Shown here piece after piece: positions 1 through 10,980 of a stretch of 64,000 bases of DNA; position 1 is the stretch's first letter, and every line of letters starts with the position of its first letter. The notes beneath the pieces were generated by a model. It worked only from the letters and a program-made list of their open reading frames with translations. It was not told the DNA's origin and did not search any database. A program made the position numbers and the translations under genes. The stretch comes from Hyaloscypha bicolor E (Eukaryota; Ascomycota; Leotiomycetes; Helotiales; Hyaloscyphaceae): NCBI RefSeq assembly GCF_002865645.1, contig NW_020194512.1, forward strand, positions 3,203,183 to 3,267,182, given 5' to 3'.

Positions 1-1749
1 AGTAATAGAGATATTAGTACTAGAGGATATAGAAGAGAATATAGAGGAGCTAGCAGTAGTGGTTATAGAAAGGGAGGACGCCTTACTTAATGTAGTACTA
101 TAAGAAAGACCCCTTATAGAACTGGTAGGGCAGCTGTATTATGTATAATTACTTAATAAGGGGTATTTATAGCCTTACTTGTACTTTATAGAGGCCGTAC
201 GAGGGTTTATAATCTTTTAGATAGTACCTTTAATATAAATAGTCCTCTCAAAGTATTAAAAACACCAAGAATCTCAAATATACTAGGATTAGCTCGCTTA
301 GGATTGATACCGGTATTAATAGTATTAATACCTTACGATTCTGGTATTAATCCGGATCAATACCCGAAATTAGGTAATATTGCCAAGCCTGAAAACCTCC
401 CTACTTTTAGGCTGGGCACCCCAGATCTCCAGGATCATCCTGCTTTTCAGGGTCATACTTTTTTTAGGGTCATCCTAACTTTTTAGGGTCATCCCGCTTT
501 TCACGACCACCCTGCTTTCTGACGCTTTCGACCACATCCCGGAGCAACATTACAATGCTTTCATACATGGTTCTAGTCTGGGGAGCGGCGTGGAGCGCCC
601 TGAGATCATTCTTGGGACGTTTGGGATCTGGTGCGAGCAGCTTCTTGGTATTCTGCGTAAGGACCTTGAGCGTGTTGACAAGGTAATCTTCAACCGCAAG
701 GACGACGTTTACACCGCCTCGCAAGGCTCCATACGAGATTTATCTTCTTTCTCGGTTGTAGCGTGGTGCTTTATACGGCTGCCCATCACCATAGTAATTA
801 TGCTGACCAGAACTGCCCACTTGACCGGGCCTGCTTTTGTGGGTTGTCAAGGCTCTTAGGATGAAGAGAGTGTAGAAAACGAGGTGTCAATGTGGTGATA
901 CTTCAGATTACATTTTCCCAGCTCCCTGGCTACCGGAAATGGATATACCATTCAACTCAAAATCTTTGAAGGGCACCCACCGCTAAGATGCAGACCGCTA
1001 GGGACCCTGGCCAAGAGCCATCAAGGAGTTAATGCAGGAACATGAGCCTAAGTCCTTGACGGCCAATTGAAGGCAAATGCGGAACTGCAGCATTACAGGA
1101 TTAAGCTTGACGATTATTGGAGGAGCTCATTCATACACTGGTGTTAGCGGTGGCCAAGTGTTCTGTGGTAGTGCAATCTTTGCCCGGCCCCTGGCTGGTT
1201 ACATATACAGCACGCTCCCTGCATCAATTTTTGTTAAGAGGCCATTGCGCCTTTGGCCAAGTGTGTTTCGGCTAACGCCAGCCACGGCCTGATTCTTGAA
1301 AGATACAAAACCGATTCCAGTAGTCTCATCCTCGCTGCCTTGCATTTCTGGCTATTTGAGAACGAAACGGATAGCAAGATAAAGCCTTATTAGTAGAAGA
1401 GAAATAATAAGGATTAAAGTATCTAAGAAATAAAAAGAAAGAATAAGAAAGGAAAGGCTAATTTTTCTTTTCTTCTTATTTAATATATCTCTTATAACCA
1501 TTACTTCTTACTTCTTCTATATTTAAAAGAAGTAATTAGTATTTTATAATAAGTCTATCTCTAGAAGCTAAAATTAATAATATATTAAAATTATTTTTAA
1601 GGAATTAGTGAGGAAAATAGAAATCCTTAAATCTTTGTTGAATAAATAATAGTTAGTAACTAAATTGAAGTAAAGAGTATCAAGTAAGAATGCAATTGAT
1701 TTATCTGATTCCTATCAATAATAGATATTTTGAGAAGCTAGGATTGAAA
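1..1749. other. Gene-free degenerate stretch
   Basis: No convincing gene was found. The first 250 bases and 1380-1740 are AT-rich and resemble the mutated repeat DNA seen later. Between about 400 and 560 a short phrase (TTTTAGGGTCATCC-like) recurs three or four times in degenerate form. A perfect 21-bp palindrome with a central G lies at 312-332. The part from 560 to 1300 has near-normal base composition and small open frames on both strands, but none has codon bias, splice sites or recognisable motifs, so I read it as decayed repeat or gene DNA. Confidence 0.5.
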
Positions 1750-3488
1750 TTATTGCGGACGCAGAGCCCCCATTTCACTCGTCCCCCACCTCTCATGAAT
1801 ATGTTGCCTCAATTTCTTCCCCCAAAATGCAATAGGAATGAGCACGAGCCCAACGACAGCAATCATTGAACCAATCTCGATATTTGTATTGGCGATCCCC
1901 TGCGATGCCACCCAAGGTTGGATCGAAAAGCTGATCCCAAAACTCGCCATGTAGCTCACACCACTAAGGACGACCAATGCCGGTGCTGCCCATCGAGGAA
2001 AAGCTTCAGTGACCCAGAGCGTATTCGCGGTTGCTAAGCTGGAGAATGTGAAGGTATTGAGTCCGTATGAGACATAGATGAACATGAAGTGCCATTTGTG
2101 CTGGACAGCAAGACCGTAGATGATCACGCTGGTAGTGCCCGCGATGATGGGCAGGATGAATGCTGGAAGGTAATGTTCTGCGTCTCGTACACCTGCGTTG
2201 CTCATTGCAAGACGGCGGGAGACCCATGCAATCATTTTCCCTGATACTGGCCACGCAATGAGAGACCCGATGGCGCCAGCGGCATTGACGAGTGCGGTGT
2301 AGCGGATATCGAGGAAGTAGGGAGGACCTGTCAAGGCGAAATTATACGTCTCTCCAATTGACAACATGCTACCGAAGACAATGGCGTTGAGAAGCGCAAC
2401 CCAGAAAATCAACGGATTGACGAAACATCCGAGAATCTGAGGATAGCATGCCCACATAGCTTTCCAGCCCCCTCGAGTTGTCCCCCAGAACTGGAGGTCT
2501 CTGACCCAGGGGGATGAGTACGGAATATCAGGAAGTGATTTCCCTCCAGGCACCTCTTCCCAGTCCTGATAGATTTGGACTTTCTCGGTTGCGCTTTGGG
2601 CGAGTATACGTCCGTCAAATGCAACAGCTGGTCGAATGAAGTATGTTTCTGGAAATAAGAAAAAAGCCAGTGTGACAGATATTGCAGAGGGGAAAATCCA
2701 GAGGAGGTAGAAGGATCTCCAACTAGTGCTGGTGTTGGTTATTTGAGGGACAAGTGAATATATGCAACCGCCGACGAAGCCTATAAGGCACCACAACATG
2801 GCAATTATTTGGGGCCGTTGGTGGATGAAGGTCAGGTCAATAGCCATAAGCAGGCCCTTCGAACGTTAGGACCATTAGCCGAAGAGAGATTTGGAGGTCA
2901 GTTACCGTGCTTGTGTTCACTCCCTCAGCTAATCCTTGCAAGCACACGGCAATCAAGAGTTGGTAGAAGTTTCCGGCTATACCAGCCCATAGAGTTGCTA
3001 GCAACATAATCATCGTGCCGAGCAAGAACACTGGTCTCCTTCCAATCGCCAATGAGAGCGGTATCCACAGGAAAGCTCCGATCCCCATAAACAATGTTGG
3101 AGCAGAAAGGAGCAATGTCGGATTGAACGGTCTTGTGTCCTAATCGACTATCAGATTATCATCAAATTTTTCATTGCTGGTAGCTGACCTCATCAGAAAA
3201 CTCCTCTAACAAAGGAGCGAACATAAGACCTGGACCTTGTACCACCACCAGCCCCGTGATGGAAAAGAAAAAGATGGCAAAAAGGGCACGAGCACGCTTC
3301 ATCTTACTCCAATTCAGAGGATCCCGAGACGAGCTCGTCGGAATGGGGAGCTTGAGCATGCACCCATCGGAAGAGATGATGAACACGCTTCCGGAGAAAT
3401 CGCGGGACGCATATTTGGAGCGGGTGGAAGTAGAAGTCGAGCTGATGTATTCGCTATGGGTCGGAGAGGTCAATTTTTCTTCGAGCAT
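1750..3488 (-). CDS. MFS transporter (Hol1/DHA-like), three exons
   Basis: Predicted 546-aa membrane transporter of the major facilitator superfamily. Exons on the minus strand are 3488-3189, 3139-2906 and 2856-1750, joined by two 49-nt introns. The second intron has a clear CTAAC branch site; the first has CTGAT but a weak donor (GTCAGC), so its boundary is less sure. The N-terminus is hydrophilic, then DPLNW (about residues 56-60) precedes the first membrane helix, as in fungal Hol1-type carriers. The loop 2-3 motif LAIGRRPVFLLGT is at about 130-142, and the phrase IDLTFIHQRP, common in this fungal group, follows the second intron. The second half carries six further hydrophobic segments and a short basic tail. 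Family members move polyamines, drugs or small organic cations; the substrate here cannot be read. The flavo-oxidase 3 kb away is on the same strand, but no cluster is evident. Confidence 0.88.
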
Positions 3489-4998
3489 GATGCCAGATCC
3501 TAAAAGTTTGCTGTGGGTTCAAGGAGAGTTGCGGATGTCGATTGAATAATATATTATACGAACGAACACCTGCAGGCTTGCAAGATCTGGTGGCGCAGGT
3601 ACGAGGTGGGCAATGAAACTCTCCTTGTTCCACGGTGACACGCATAGATGTCCAAAAAAAAAAAAAACAATTGTTCCAATTGGCATTCAGAGAACCCAGC
3701 GTCTTTCACGCAGAATTCTAGGGCAAAAGCTGCATTGGAAACTTTTTCCACGGGGATGAACAGCTGGCGAGCCGGTGGTCCACCCCGGAAAGATTTGAGT
3801 TAACCTTTTGCATTGTGACAATTGTCAAACAGGATTCCTAGACAGAACACAACCTGGACAAATCAAAAAAAAAAATCTCCGATTGGAAATTCGCGATTTG
3901 AAACTCAAGGGTTCAAATTGCTCGTTCTTGGCAAAGCAGATGAACTGCCGAGGCCGCGTCTTCCAGCGACATTAGGAAAGTATATTGGGTGCCCAACCAA
4001 TCGGCTCAACTACATCGAAACATGTTGCATGATCCGTTTAGAGAACATCTGGGGAATGTGATTTGATGAAACAAACACTGCCGACGGGTTCTCCACTTCC
4101 CTAAAGCCTGCATTAATGAACCCCAGGCCCGGGCTTGCCCCAGACTCCATGTCCATCAGCAGAACTTATGTGCAGCCTAGTTCTCCCCTAATGACTTGTA
4201 ATTGTGGGTCCCCTTGACCAAGGTGTTTTGTATAGTAGAATTTCTGTGCTCTGTAGACCCACTGTTACAAGTAATTAAGGGGGGGGGGCGAAGAGTTGCA
4301 GTCGGTCCAGCTCAAAAAGAGCCAAAATCCAGCCCATTTCACTACCCCCTCCCTCATCCAGCCACCACAACACAAGATATAAAATATAATTAATACAAAA
4401 TATACTCAAGACTCTAATAATAATTGAGAATAAATTTAGAATTATAGAAAGTGGACGGGGTGGTTGAAAGATAAATTTGTGAAGTAAAGGAAGTAGAGAA
4501 AAAGTAACTTTTATGCTTAAAGGATTCCGGGAACCCCCTGCTGACAAGCCCGCATCCGTAAGTCTATGCTTTCTAGGCTAGTTTTATGGCTTAAGTTTTG
4601 CTCCTTTAAAAGCATAGTATTATATTAAGTATTATACAAGAATAACTTGATAGAACCTTATAAAATAAAGTTTTCTACGAAAAATATACTCAATGTCTTT
4701 ATTATCTTAATTTGGAAACAGAATCCCGGGAATTGAGAAAGTTTAAAGTTCCTTCGGGGGAGTTCGGGCCTGAAAAGCTCAAACTTACGAGCGGCAGGCT
4801 CGTAAGTATTCCCTATGTATTAACTAGATTACTAAACAACCACGATTTTAATCAAAAATTGAATTATGCGCATAACACTAGTCTACAACTTCGCCATTTC
4901 GTTCTAATAAATCATGGTTGTGGCTGAAAAGTTGTGGTGTTGGGAAAATAGGGCATTTTTGACCGCGTTTGAGCTTGAGCCGGACCGACCCTATCTAA
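3489..4998. other. Intergenic region upstream of the MFS gene
   Basis: This holds the presumed promoter of the minus-strand MFS gene (3489 onward), a run of 13 A at about 3655-3667 and a run of G at about 4280-4288. From about 4380 it turns AT-rich. No open frame here has coding character. A small inverted pair (about ACGAGC and GCTCGT) flanks GGCAGG near 4788-4803 and could form a hairpin. Confidence 0.4.
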
Positions 4999-5490
4999 AG
5001 GCCCGTTTGGCAATGCGGAAATGCCTGTGTTTGGTCCAGCTTCAACGCCAGCTTTTATAGTTACTCAATAATTATTACTAGCTTTTGCTACGTTTATAGG
5101 CCTTCTTTCGGGGTAATACATTAGTTATAATTTAATTATTATATAAGTATGCGCTTCTCGTGAAATTTATTTCACGACTATTTTTTTCAATAAGAAATAT
5201 ATAATAATATAATCTATATATATAATTGCTTTTATTTTATAAAAAGAATAAGTATTAAGGTTTAATACCTTAAACTAATAGAGAGGGGTTACTAAAGAAT
5301 GGTAAATTTAATCTTAAGGGTTAATAGTGCCGGAGATGACTCTAAAACCTCCCGAGCCGAAATCGAATACTCAGTAATTACATCTCTCAAACACTTCTAA
5401 TTGATACGAATACTAGCGCTGATTATCGAGTACTAAAAGCTAGAGTTGGTTGCTAGCAATCAAAACGTAGAATCCGTCCCAAACGGGCCT
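4999..5490. mobile_element. PIF/Harbinger-like MITE with TAA target duplication
   Basis: A 492-bp AT-rich segment has 12-bp perfect terminal inverted repeats, AGGCCCGTTTGG at 4999-5010 and CCAAACGGGCCT at 5479-5490. It is bracketed by TAA at 4996-4998 and 5491-5493. A 3-bp TAA/TTA target with G/C-rich termini is the signature of PIF/Harbinger-type elements. There is no coding capacity, so it would be non-autonomous. The short TIR and target site make chance less than negligible, but the two together are convincing. Confidence 0.7.
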
Positions 5491-5493
5491 TAA

Positions 5494-6541
5494 GTCCCGT
5501 CCCTAGCCAGCATTACGGATATAGACAGTCCCTCTGAGATGGCGAAGTTAGGATCAAAGCTGCTTCGCGTTTGAGGCAAGTAAAATGTATTAGTGTGTTC
5601 GACCTCAACTCTTTCCCGACAAATCATATGTCAATTAATAATCTTAACACGTAATTGGCGCTATAGTGACGAGGTTGCCGCACTGATGGCGGAACTACCT
5701 CCGTAGGTGCTTCATCCAACCACATTGAGCTTGCACGTCGGCTTCAGGTCTTAACGGAGCCGTGCGTTATCTCCAACGGCGAACGTCCTCTCGAACTTTC
5801 TAATCTTATTTAGAAATGCTTGTAAGGACTGCAATCAGAGCGCTATGGCTATGTATGCATTTCTCTTCTGCAGGAAATCTCGATAATCCAACTTGTGTGG
5901 ATGCCCGCAAGAGAAAGGGGTGCTCGCCAACTAAGCGAGCAATAACAAGGCAGGAGATCGCCTTTGGGACCACTCCACGAACGTTCAAGACAGAGTCCGA
6001 CTAATGTAGGAATTTATCTTCTTAGGTACTTCAATTGTTTGCTCCTGAATTCCCGGTTTAGTTAATAAATCTAACTTATCGTTGGTATTCCCTCTTGCAG
6101 TGCAAATATTACATTTCTTTACTCCTTTCCATCTGAAGGTCCTCTTCCCCCAAATAGCCCCTAAGCATGGGTTTATAGGAACTCGAGAAATCTCGAGTCT
6201 CTGATGGAAGCTGTGCCGTGCGGTAGTAAAAGAGGAAGTATGGTAAAGGATTTATACACGTTTAAGTAATTTTTGAAATGCAGGTACTTTTGTTTCAAGA
6301 AATATTGTCTGACAGGCAATGCCGAACGTTTATCTAAGCCCCATTTTCTTCGCACGCTACCTTATTTTCGGAGGTTCTGTACAGGTGCCGGCCTTTCTGG
6401 CGGAGAAAGAGACTCATTATATCTGCTCGAATTTATGAAAGTAAAATGTTGAGACCAGGCGTCTACCATTTCTGATAGCAAGGATAAAAAGGACTGGCAA
6501 TGGATTAGCTAAACCAGGTTAATAAACCAAAGAAGAATCAC
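5494..6541. other. Intergenic region, no gene recognised
   Basis: Mixed-composition DNA lies between the Harbinger-like MITE and the 3' end of the flavo-oxidase gene. Open frames of about 60 codons occur on both strands near 5806-6004 and 6173-6355, but they overlap each other and show no motif, signal peptide or splice pattern. It probably includes the 3' untranslated region of the oxidase gene close to 6541. Confidence 0.4.
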
Positions 6542-8305
6542 TCACTCTTGTTCGCCTCGCCACCCAACACATTTGTAACAGTCAAAAATATGAGTTGGAT
6601 CATACTTGTTCTTAATATCCAGCAGCCTGTTGTAATTGGCACCGAAAAAAGTCTGCTCCCAATCCGGCTCCCCGTAATGTGCTTCATTGAAGTACGCTCC
6701 CCCTCCTGGGCTTAATTTCTTGAGCGGTTCCAGCATCTCAAGGAATCCATCAGTGGCCTTTTGCAGAGCGGCAGGTGCCAGAGGCTCGTACCATTCCCCA
6801 ACGTGGATCACATGCCACATAGCCTCTCTCCAGGCTGGGAGAGCGGATGTCTTCTGGTTGTTGTCTGGGGTGCTCAGAGGCGTTTCGAGGACCACCTGTG
6901 CTCCAGTGCGTTGCAATGGTAGCAACCTTCTAGCCTTTTCCATCCCCTCAATCACAGCGCTGACCAGAGAATCCACTGTCTCAGATGCATTAAATAGATG
7001 GCGAGGCATGAGTCGTGATGCGAGTAAAGAAAAGATTCCAGGGGGCTTTGTCGCCCTGGCGTCGATCGCGCTAAACGCCAGGTAATCGGTATAGGTCGGA
7101 AAGGAAGTGTAATTATTTTCAAGAACGTTGACATAAGTCAGGTTGCTCACTGTTTGAAAGAAAGATGCCGTTGCACGTTTCAATCTGGATCCGTCATCGG
7201 CATACGGTAGGACCAGGCCAAATGATACCCCTTTCGTAGAGTAGTCAACTTGTCCAGTGACGAGTTGGGAAGACCAGATGATCTGGTTGTTTGCATGGGC
7301 CGTCAGAACTTCGCGAAGACCTTGCTGCTGAGTAGCATTGGTGGTGTCTTTGAATGTTGCCAGGAAGTTGTATGTATGAACAGGCACGGATGGATAAACT
7401 TGAACTCGATACTTGGTGAGGATGGCATAAGTACCTCCGCCTCCGCCTCGCATTGCCCAAAAAAGTTCAGGATCGTTGCATTCGTTGATGGTCCTCACCT
7501 GACCTTCCGCAGTAACGACTTCAAATTCCACTGCATTATCCACCATCAGACCGTAGGTGGTGGTGTAATCGCCAACACCTCCCCCTTGTCCGAAACCACC
7601 TGCGATCCCGACGGATTCTTCATATCCACCCGTGATGTCCACACCGTGAGAGTTGAAAAAGCGATAGGCATCTCCAGCGATGACTCCAGCTCCCATTTCA
7701 CCGACGTTTTGCGCATTCGCTGACGGGCAGTTGTGCGCGGTGAAAGTTTGGTGAAAGTCCAGGCTTTTCAAGTTGTGAGTCCATATTGCTAACGAGTTAG
7801 GAACTGTTGAGCGTCCGAAAAAGTCATGGCCAGTGTTCTTGACGCTGATGCGGATGTTGTGAACCTTCGCAAATTGGAGAGCGGCTGATATATGCGAGGT
7901 GTTGCGAACATCGACATAGTATGTTGCGAGTCTACCAAGAGAGCAAGTGCTGTACAATGTCACTTCTGGATTAGAAGATAAAAGAGAACATCCAGATGTG
8001 CCACAAGCTTCCCAGTTTGGCCAGTAAGTCTGGCCATAATACCCTCCCCGGGGGATACTGTTATTGTAATCATTTTCCACGACGGAGCAGACTGCAGCAT
8101 CATAGTATGTCGAGTTTTCGTAGCAAGGTGCACCCAGTGGAATGGTTTGGTACAAATGGCCATCGATTGTGTGGTTCAAATGTTGCCATTCTTGCAAGGA
8201 TGGCCAACATTTCTGCCCAGGTTTGCAATTGTAGCCTGGATCTATGGATGAAGGTGCTGCCAAAGCAACGCCCAACAAGAAAATAACAAATATAACAAAA
8301 CGCAT
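6542..8305 (-). CDS. Secreted FAD-linked oxidoreductase (VAO/BBE-like)
   Basis: A single-exon gene of 587 aa. An ATG 15 codons upstream is in frame, but starting at 8305 puts a good signal peptide (MRFVIFVIFLLGVALA, cleavage near residue 17) at the true N-terminus. The protein has a PCMH-type FAD-binding domain at about residues 115-300, with His160 in NTGHDFFGRS as the expected covalent FAD-attachment residue, then the glycine-rich GGFGQGGGVG segment. The C-terminal berberine-bridge-type segment (YFNEAHYGEPDW onward) is complete. The second cysteine used for bicovalent FAD in many BBE enzymes is not seen where expected, so attachment may be through His only. Several N-x-S/T sites fit secretion. 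Fungal relatives include isoamyl-alcohol-oxidase-type and secondary-metabolite oxidases. The substrate is unknown; no biosynthetic core gene lies nearby. Confidence 0.9.
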   Translation of the reverse strand: MRFVIFVIFLLGVALAAPSSIDPGYNCKPGQKCWPSLQEWQHLNHTIDGHLYQTIPLGAPCYENSTYYDAAVCSVVENDYNNSIPRGGYYGQTYWPNWEACGTSGCSLLSSNPEVTLYSTCSLGRLATYYVDVRNTSHISAALQFAKVHNIRISVKNTGHDFFGRSTVPNSLAIWTHNLKSLDFHQTFTAHNCPSANAQNVGEMGAGVIAGDAYRFFNSHGVDITGGYEESVGIAGGFGQGGGVGDYTTTYGLMVDNAVEFEVVTAEGQVRTINECNDPELFWAMRGGGGGTYAILTKYRVQVYPSVPVHTYNFLATFKDTTNATQQQGLREVLTAHANNQIIWSSQLVTGQVDYSTKGVSFGLVLPYADDGSRLKRATASFFQTVSNLTYVNVLENNYTSFPTYTDYLAFSAIDARATKPPGIFSLLASRLMPRHLFNASETVDSLVSAVIEGMEKARRLLPLQRTGAQVVLETPLSTPDNNQKTSALPAWREAMWHVIHVGEWYEPLAPAALQKATDGFLEMLEPLKKLSPGGGAYFNEAHYGEPDWEQTFFGANYNRLLDIKNKYDPTHIFDCYKCVGWRGEQE

Positions 8306-8380
8306 TCTCTTGACTTGCGAAGTGTCCAAGGGATGGAATAAGTTAATCATGGAGAGACTTCCACGACGCTTCTTAAACAG

Positions 8381-8390
8381 TTATATACCT
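8381..8390 (-). promoter_or_regulatory. Probable TATA box of the flavo-oxidase gene
   Basis: The minus strand reads GTATATAA about 76-85 bases upstream of the preferred ATG at 8305, a usual distance for a fungal TATA element. It lies downstream of the alternative orientation genes and in non-AT-rich sequence, so it stands out. No transcription data support it. Confidence 0.4.
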
Positions 8391-8695
8391 CGAAGCGAAA
8401 ATTTATTCGCCGCAGCAAATGATGCTACACAAAGAAGTAGCTTTCTCGCAACGGAGATAATCAGTGGCTGTTTCCAAATCGGGAGCTTGTTGAGTAGTCG
8501 TTTGCCCGACAGTAAGCAGCGCAACGGCTAACCTAATTGACCCCTCTCTGCGCTCTGCAGCACCACTCATCGCTCGTATCGCGGAGTTGAAGGAGACATA
8601 CGCGGCTCTCTATGCAGTAGTTCTAAGTAATTATTATTCATGTCCAATACTTGGTAGCAATTATGAAGATTTCCATAGCTGCCTACCCATCACAA

Positions 8696-9283
8696 TGGGA
8701 AAAACTAAAACGCCCCCCCCCCCCCCCCCCGGGTGTCGATTGGGAGCAAACTAGCTACTAACCCAAAGTAGAGGCGCTCGAACAGGAATACCAAAACTCT
8801 GGCTTTTTCTTTAATTTAATACTTGTTTTATTTTCTTATAGCAATAATTAAGCGGTATTTAAATATAATCATTTTATACAATTTGGATTAGTAATAATTC
8901 TTTAAATTAAAGCAGTTAAAAATTTCATATTTTATAGCCTAAAGATAAGCTTAAACAAGCCTAGAAATTTAGCGAAAAAGTCCCTAAAACCAAATGTAAG
9001 AGCCTTATAAGCCCCTAATTTATAGGGCTATATAGGGTTCAAAATCTAGAACCTAATTAATTAGTATATAAACTTCTTTAAATTAAAATTTTAGTTTAAG
9101 GAATCTTTTTATTATAGGCTATAAAGCATGTAGTTATAATGCAAGGGTTATAATATACCAGCCTATTCTTATATTAAAAAATCTAACTTAAGATTTTTGA
9201 AGAGCTTAGGTAGCCAATTACAAGTCGTTGACACCCTTGCTCCAATCGACCCCCCCGCCCGGGAGGGGGTTTAGTTTTTCCCA
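8696..9283. mobile_element. MITE-like element with poly-C/poly-G terminal repeats
   Basis: A 588-bp segment begins TGGGAAAAACTAAA and ends with its exact reverse complement. The inverted homology continues inward, with a C/G tract and a TCGATTGGGAGCAA-type stretch on both arms. Direct copies of TCACAA (8690-8695 and 9284-9289) flank it as a probable target duplication; if the element starts one base later, the duplication becomes 8 bp with one mismatch, which would suit hAT. The left arm contains 18 consecutive C (8713-8730), the right arm a C-tract/G-tract at 9250-9269. The interior is AT-rich and non-coding. The superfamily is uncertain. Confidence 0.65.
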
Positions 9284-9289
9284 TCACAA

Positions 9290-9700
9290 CATCCCCGAAA
9301 CCGTCCCTCGCCCTCCTCTAATTCAACACTTAAGTGACGATTGAAGTGCAAGCTCTTTTGCTTCTCTCCATCGCTCTCTTGATACTAATGTTGAATACTG
9401 GATACGGGGTCTTATTGTTCTCCTGTCAATCTGTTTTCCCTATTTCTCGACTCTATCTATTGCCCTAAGCCCGAAAAAAAACTTTGTGTAATATCATGAT
9501 ATTATCAACTTGTCACGTTATGGCTACTACGGAGTATCTAATGACTCTGGAACAAGAGTTGCACTTAGTTATTAGAATTCAGGAGTAATGGCATCATCAT
9601 GTGACCGTTCAGCCACTTTTGCCAAGCCACAACTCGCCGTACCATCCCCGAAGCTCCACACACATTCTCAGATATCTTTTCTCGCTCATCCTCGCGACGT
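9290..9700. other. Intergenic region downstream of the zinc-finger gene
   Basis: This contains the 3' flank of the minus-strand zinc-finger gene. Two overlapping plus-strand open frames at 9588-9858 run antisense to the end of that gene, and I regard them as shadows. No repeat or RNA gene was recognised. Confidence 0.4.
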
Positions 9701-10629
9701 TCAACGAACTGCTCCCTCAACAGAGCTTTTCTCTATGTCTCCACTCCAGTGGTTCTTCAGATGTATCATCATTGCAACGGGCGAGACGAAAATCAGGGGC
9801 GGCTCCACGCCTAGGTCATGACAGATTCTGCATTTGTACCAGGCAGCCAAGTTCTTGAACGAGAAGTGCGCTCGCATGTGACATGCTGCAAGAGTCCTCC
9901 ATTCCGCCTCGGTAAAAGTGATACTTCCAGCCTCGTCAATCTCCATACATCTGAGGTCCAGGTTGCAGTGGTGGCAAACGTACCCGCCACCACCAGGCTC
10001 CCGCGATGTGATGGCTGACAAGGCGGCCGAGGCGTGTTTCTGCAGATGAGATGCGCCTTCGCAGAATGTCGCATTGTTGCCGTGCATTGGGAAAAGTTTT
10101 CTCACTTTTTCTCTCAGGTCGAGGCTGTACTGAGAAGGATCTTGTATTGCAAAACACCCTTTCCGATTTGCAAGTTCCTGCAAAGCTGTTTTGGTTGCCG
10201 TGACTTCTGACTTGAGCCGCTTCATGAACTCTAGCCTCTGAGATTCGGAGAAACCACGTTGCTGATTTCGGAGCTCTTTGACTTCCACGTCATCTTGGGG
10301 CAACGCTGCATACACCATGCGAAGTTCTCGAACCGCATCATCTGTCGTACACCGATATCAGGATTTGTAAACGGTATCAGTGATGTCGACTTACCATCAC
10401 CCGAGGAGAACTCTATTCCCAGAGCGAGAATGTAGTAATTGAAATAAGTAGTCACAGCCGTTCCTTCTTGCAATGCGGTTTCCAAGTCGGTTTGCTCCTT
10501 GCCTATATCTTCGTCCACAGCCTGTTCTTTCGAGTCGAGAAACATTTGCGCGACCTGCCTCACGCTCTTCATGATATTGTTGACAAGATCTGTAATCGTC
10601 CAGATGGAGGGCATACCCGGTGAGGACAT
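9701..10629 (-). CDS. Two-zinc-finger protein of unknown function
   Basis: Predicted 291-aa protein from two exons, 10629-10395 and 10341-9701, split by a 53-nt intron with a consensus GTAAGT donor and a CTGAT branch site. I chose the ATG at 10629 because the open frame upstream of it looks non-coding. The N-terminal third is helical and acidic. After a K/R/E-rich middle come two widely looped C2H2-type fingers: C201-x2-C204 with H233-x3-H237, and C249-x2-C252 with H272-x3-H276. The loops (about 28 and 19 residues) are much longer than in a classical finger. No other domain is recognised and there is no signal peptide, so it is probably intracellular. It is divergent from the dynamin-like GTPase gene across 351 bp. 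Role unknown; nucleic-acid or protein binding would be inference. Confidence 0.75.
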
Positions 10630-10980
10630 GACGAAGCGTCTCCTCGTACCACAAAATAATCGAGTATTAAAACACGAGATTTGTTCATCCAAGATCACGA
10701 AAGTTATCTCAGACTTATATGTGGCATTCAGACAGTTCAAGGCATGCGACTGGCGGCGTTGGACACCATCTTCAAATTACTTGCAGCCTCGATGTTTCTC
10801 TTGGAAGCGGGCTTACGCGTTCTGTACTTCACTTGGGTTCGCCCTCCCGGGAGCCTGACACATTTTTGGCAAAACCTACCAACACAACAGACGTATCCTC
10901 AATGTTGCGTTACGCAATTTAGGTTCCCACTCAGGGCGAGGCTGGACTACTATGCCTTAACAGACTGCTGAAGCTGGTAT
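10630..10980. promoter_or_regulatory. Shared divergent promoter region
   Basis: This 351-bp region separates the start of the minus-strand zinc-finger gene from the plus-strand dynamin-like gene, so both promoters should lie here. It would be 93 bp longer if the GTPase starts at its second candidate ATG (11074). A shared bidirectional promoter implies possible co-regulation, but no specific operator or TATA element stands out. Confidence 0.45.

Noticed and set aside
470..724. An 84-codon minus-strand frame and an overlapping plus-strand frame (590-859)
   Set aside because: Both overlap, lack motifs and splice sites, and lie in repeat-like DNA. One might be transposon debris, but I cannot support a gene.
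1750..8305. MFS transporter plus flavo-oxidase as a secondary-metabolite cluster
   Set aside because: Such clusters usually include a synthase or other core gene. None is present, and the two genes are 3 kb apart with a MITE between them.
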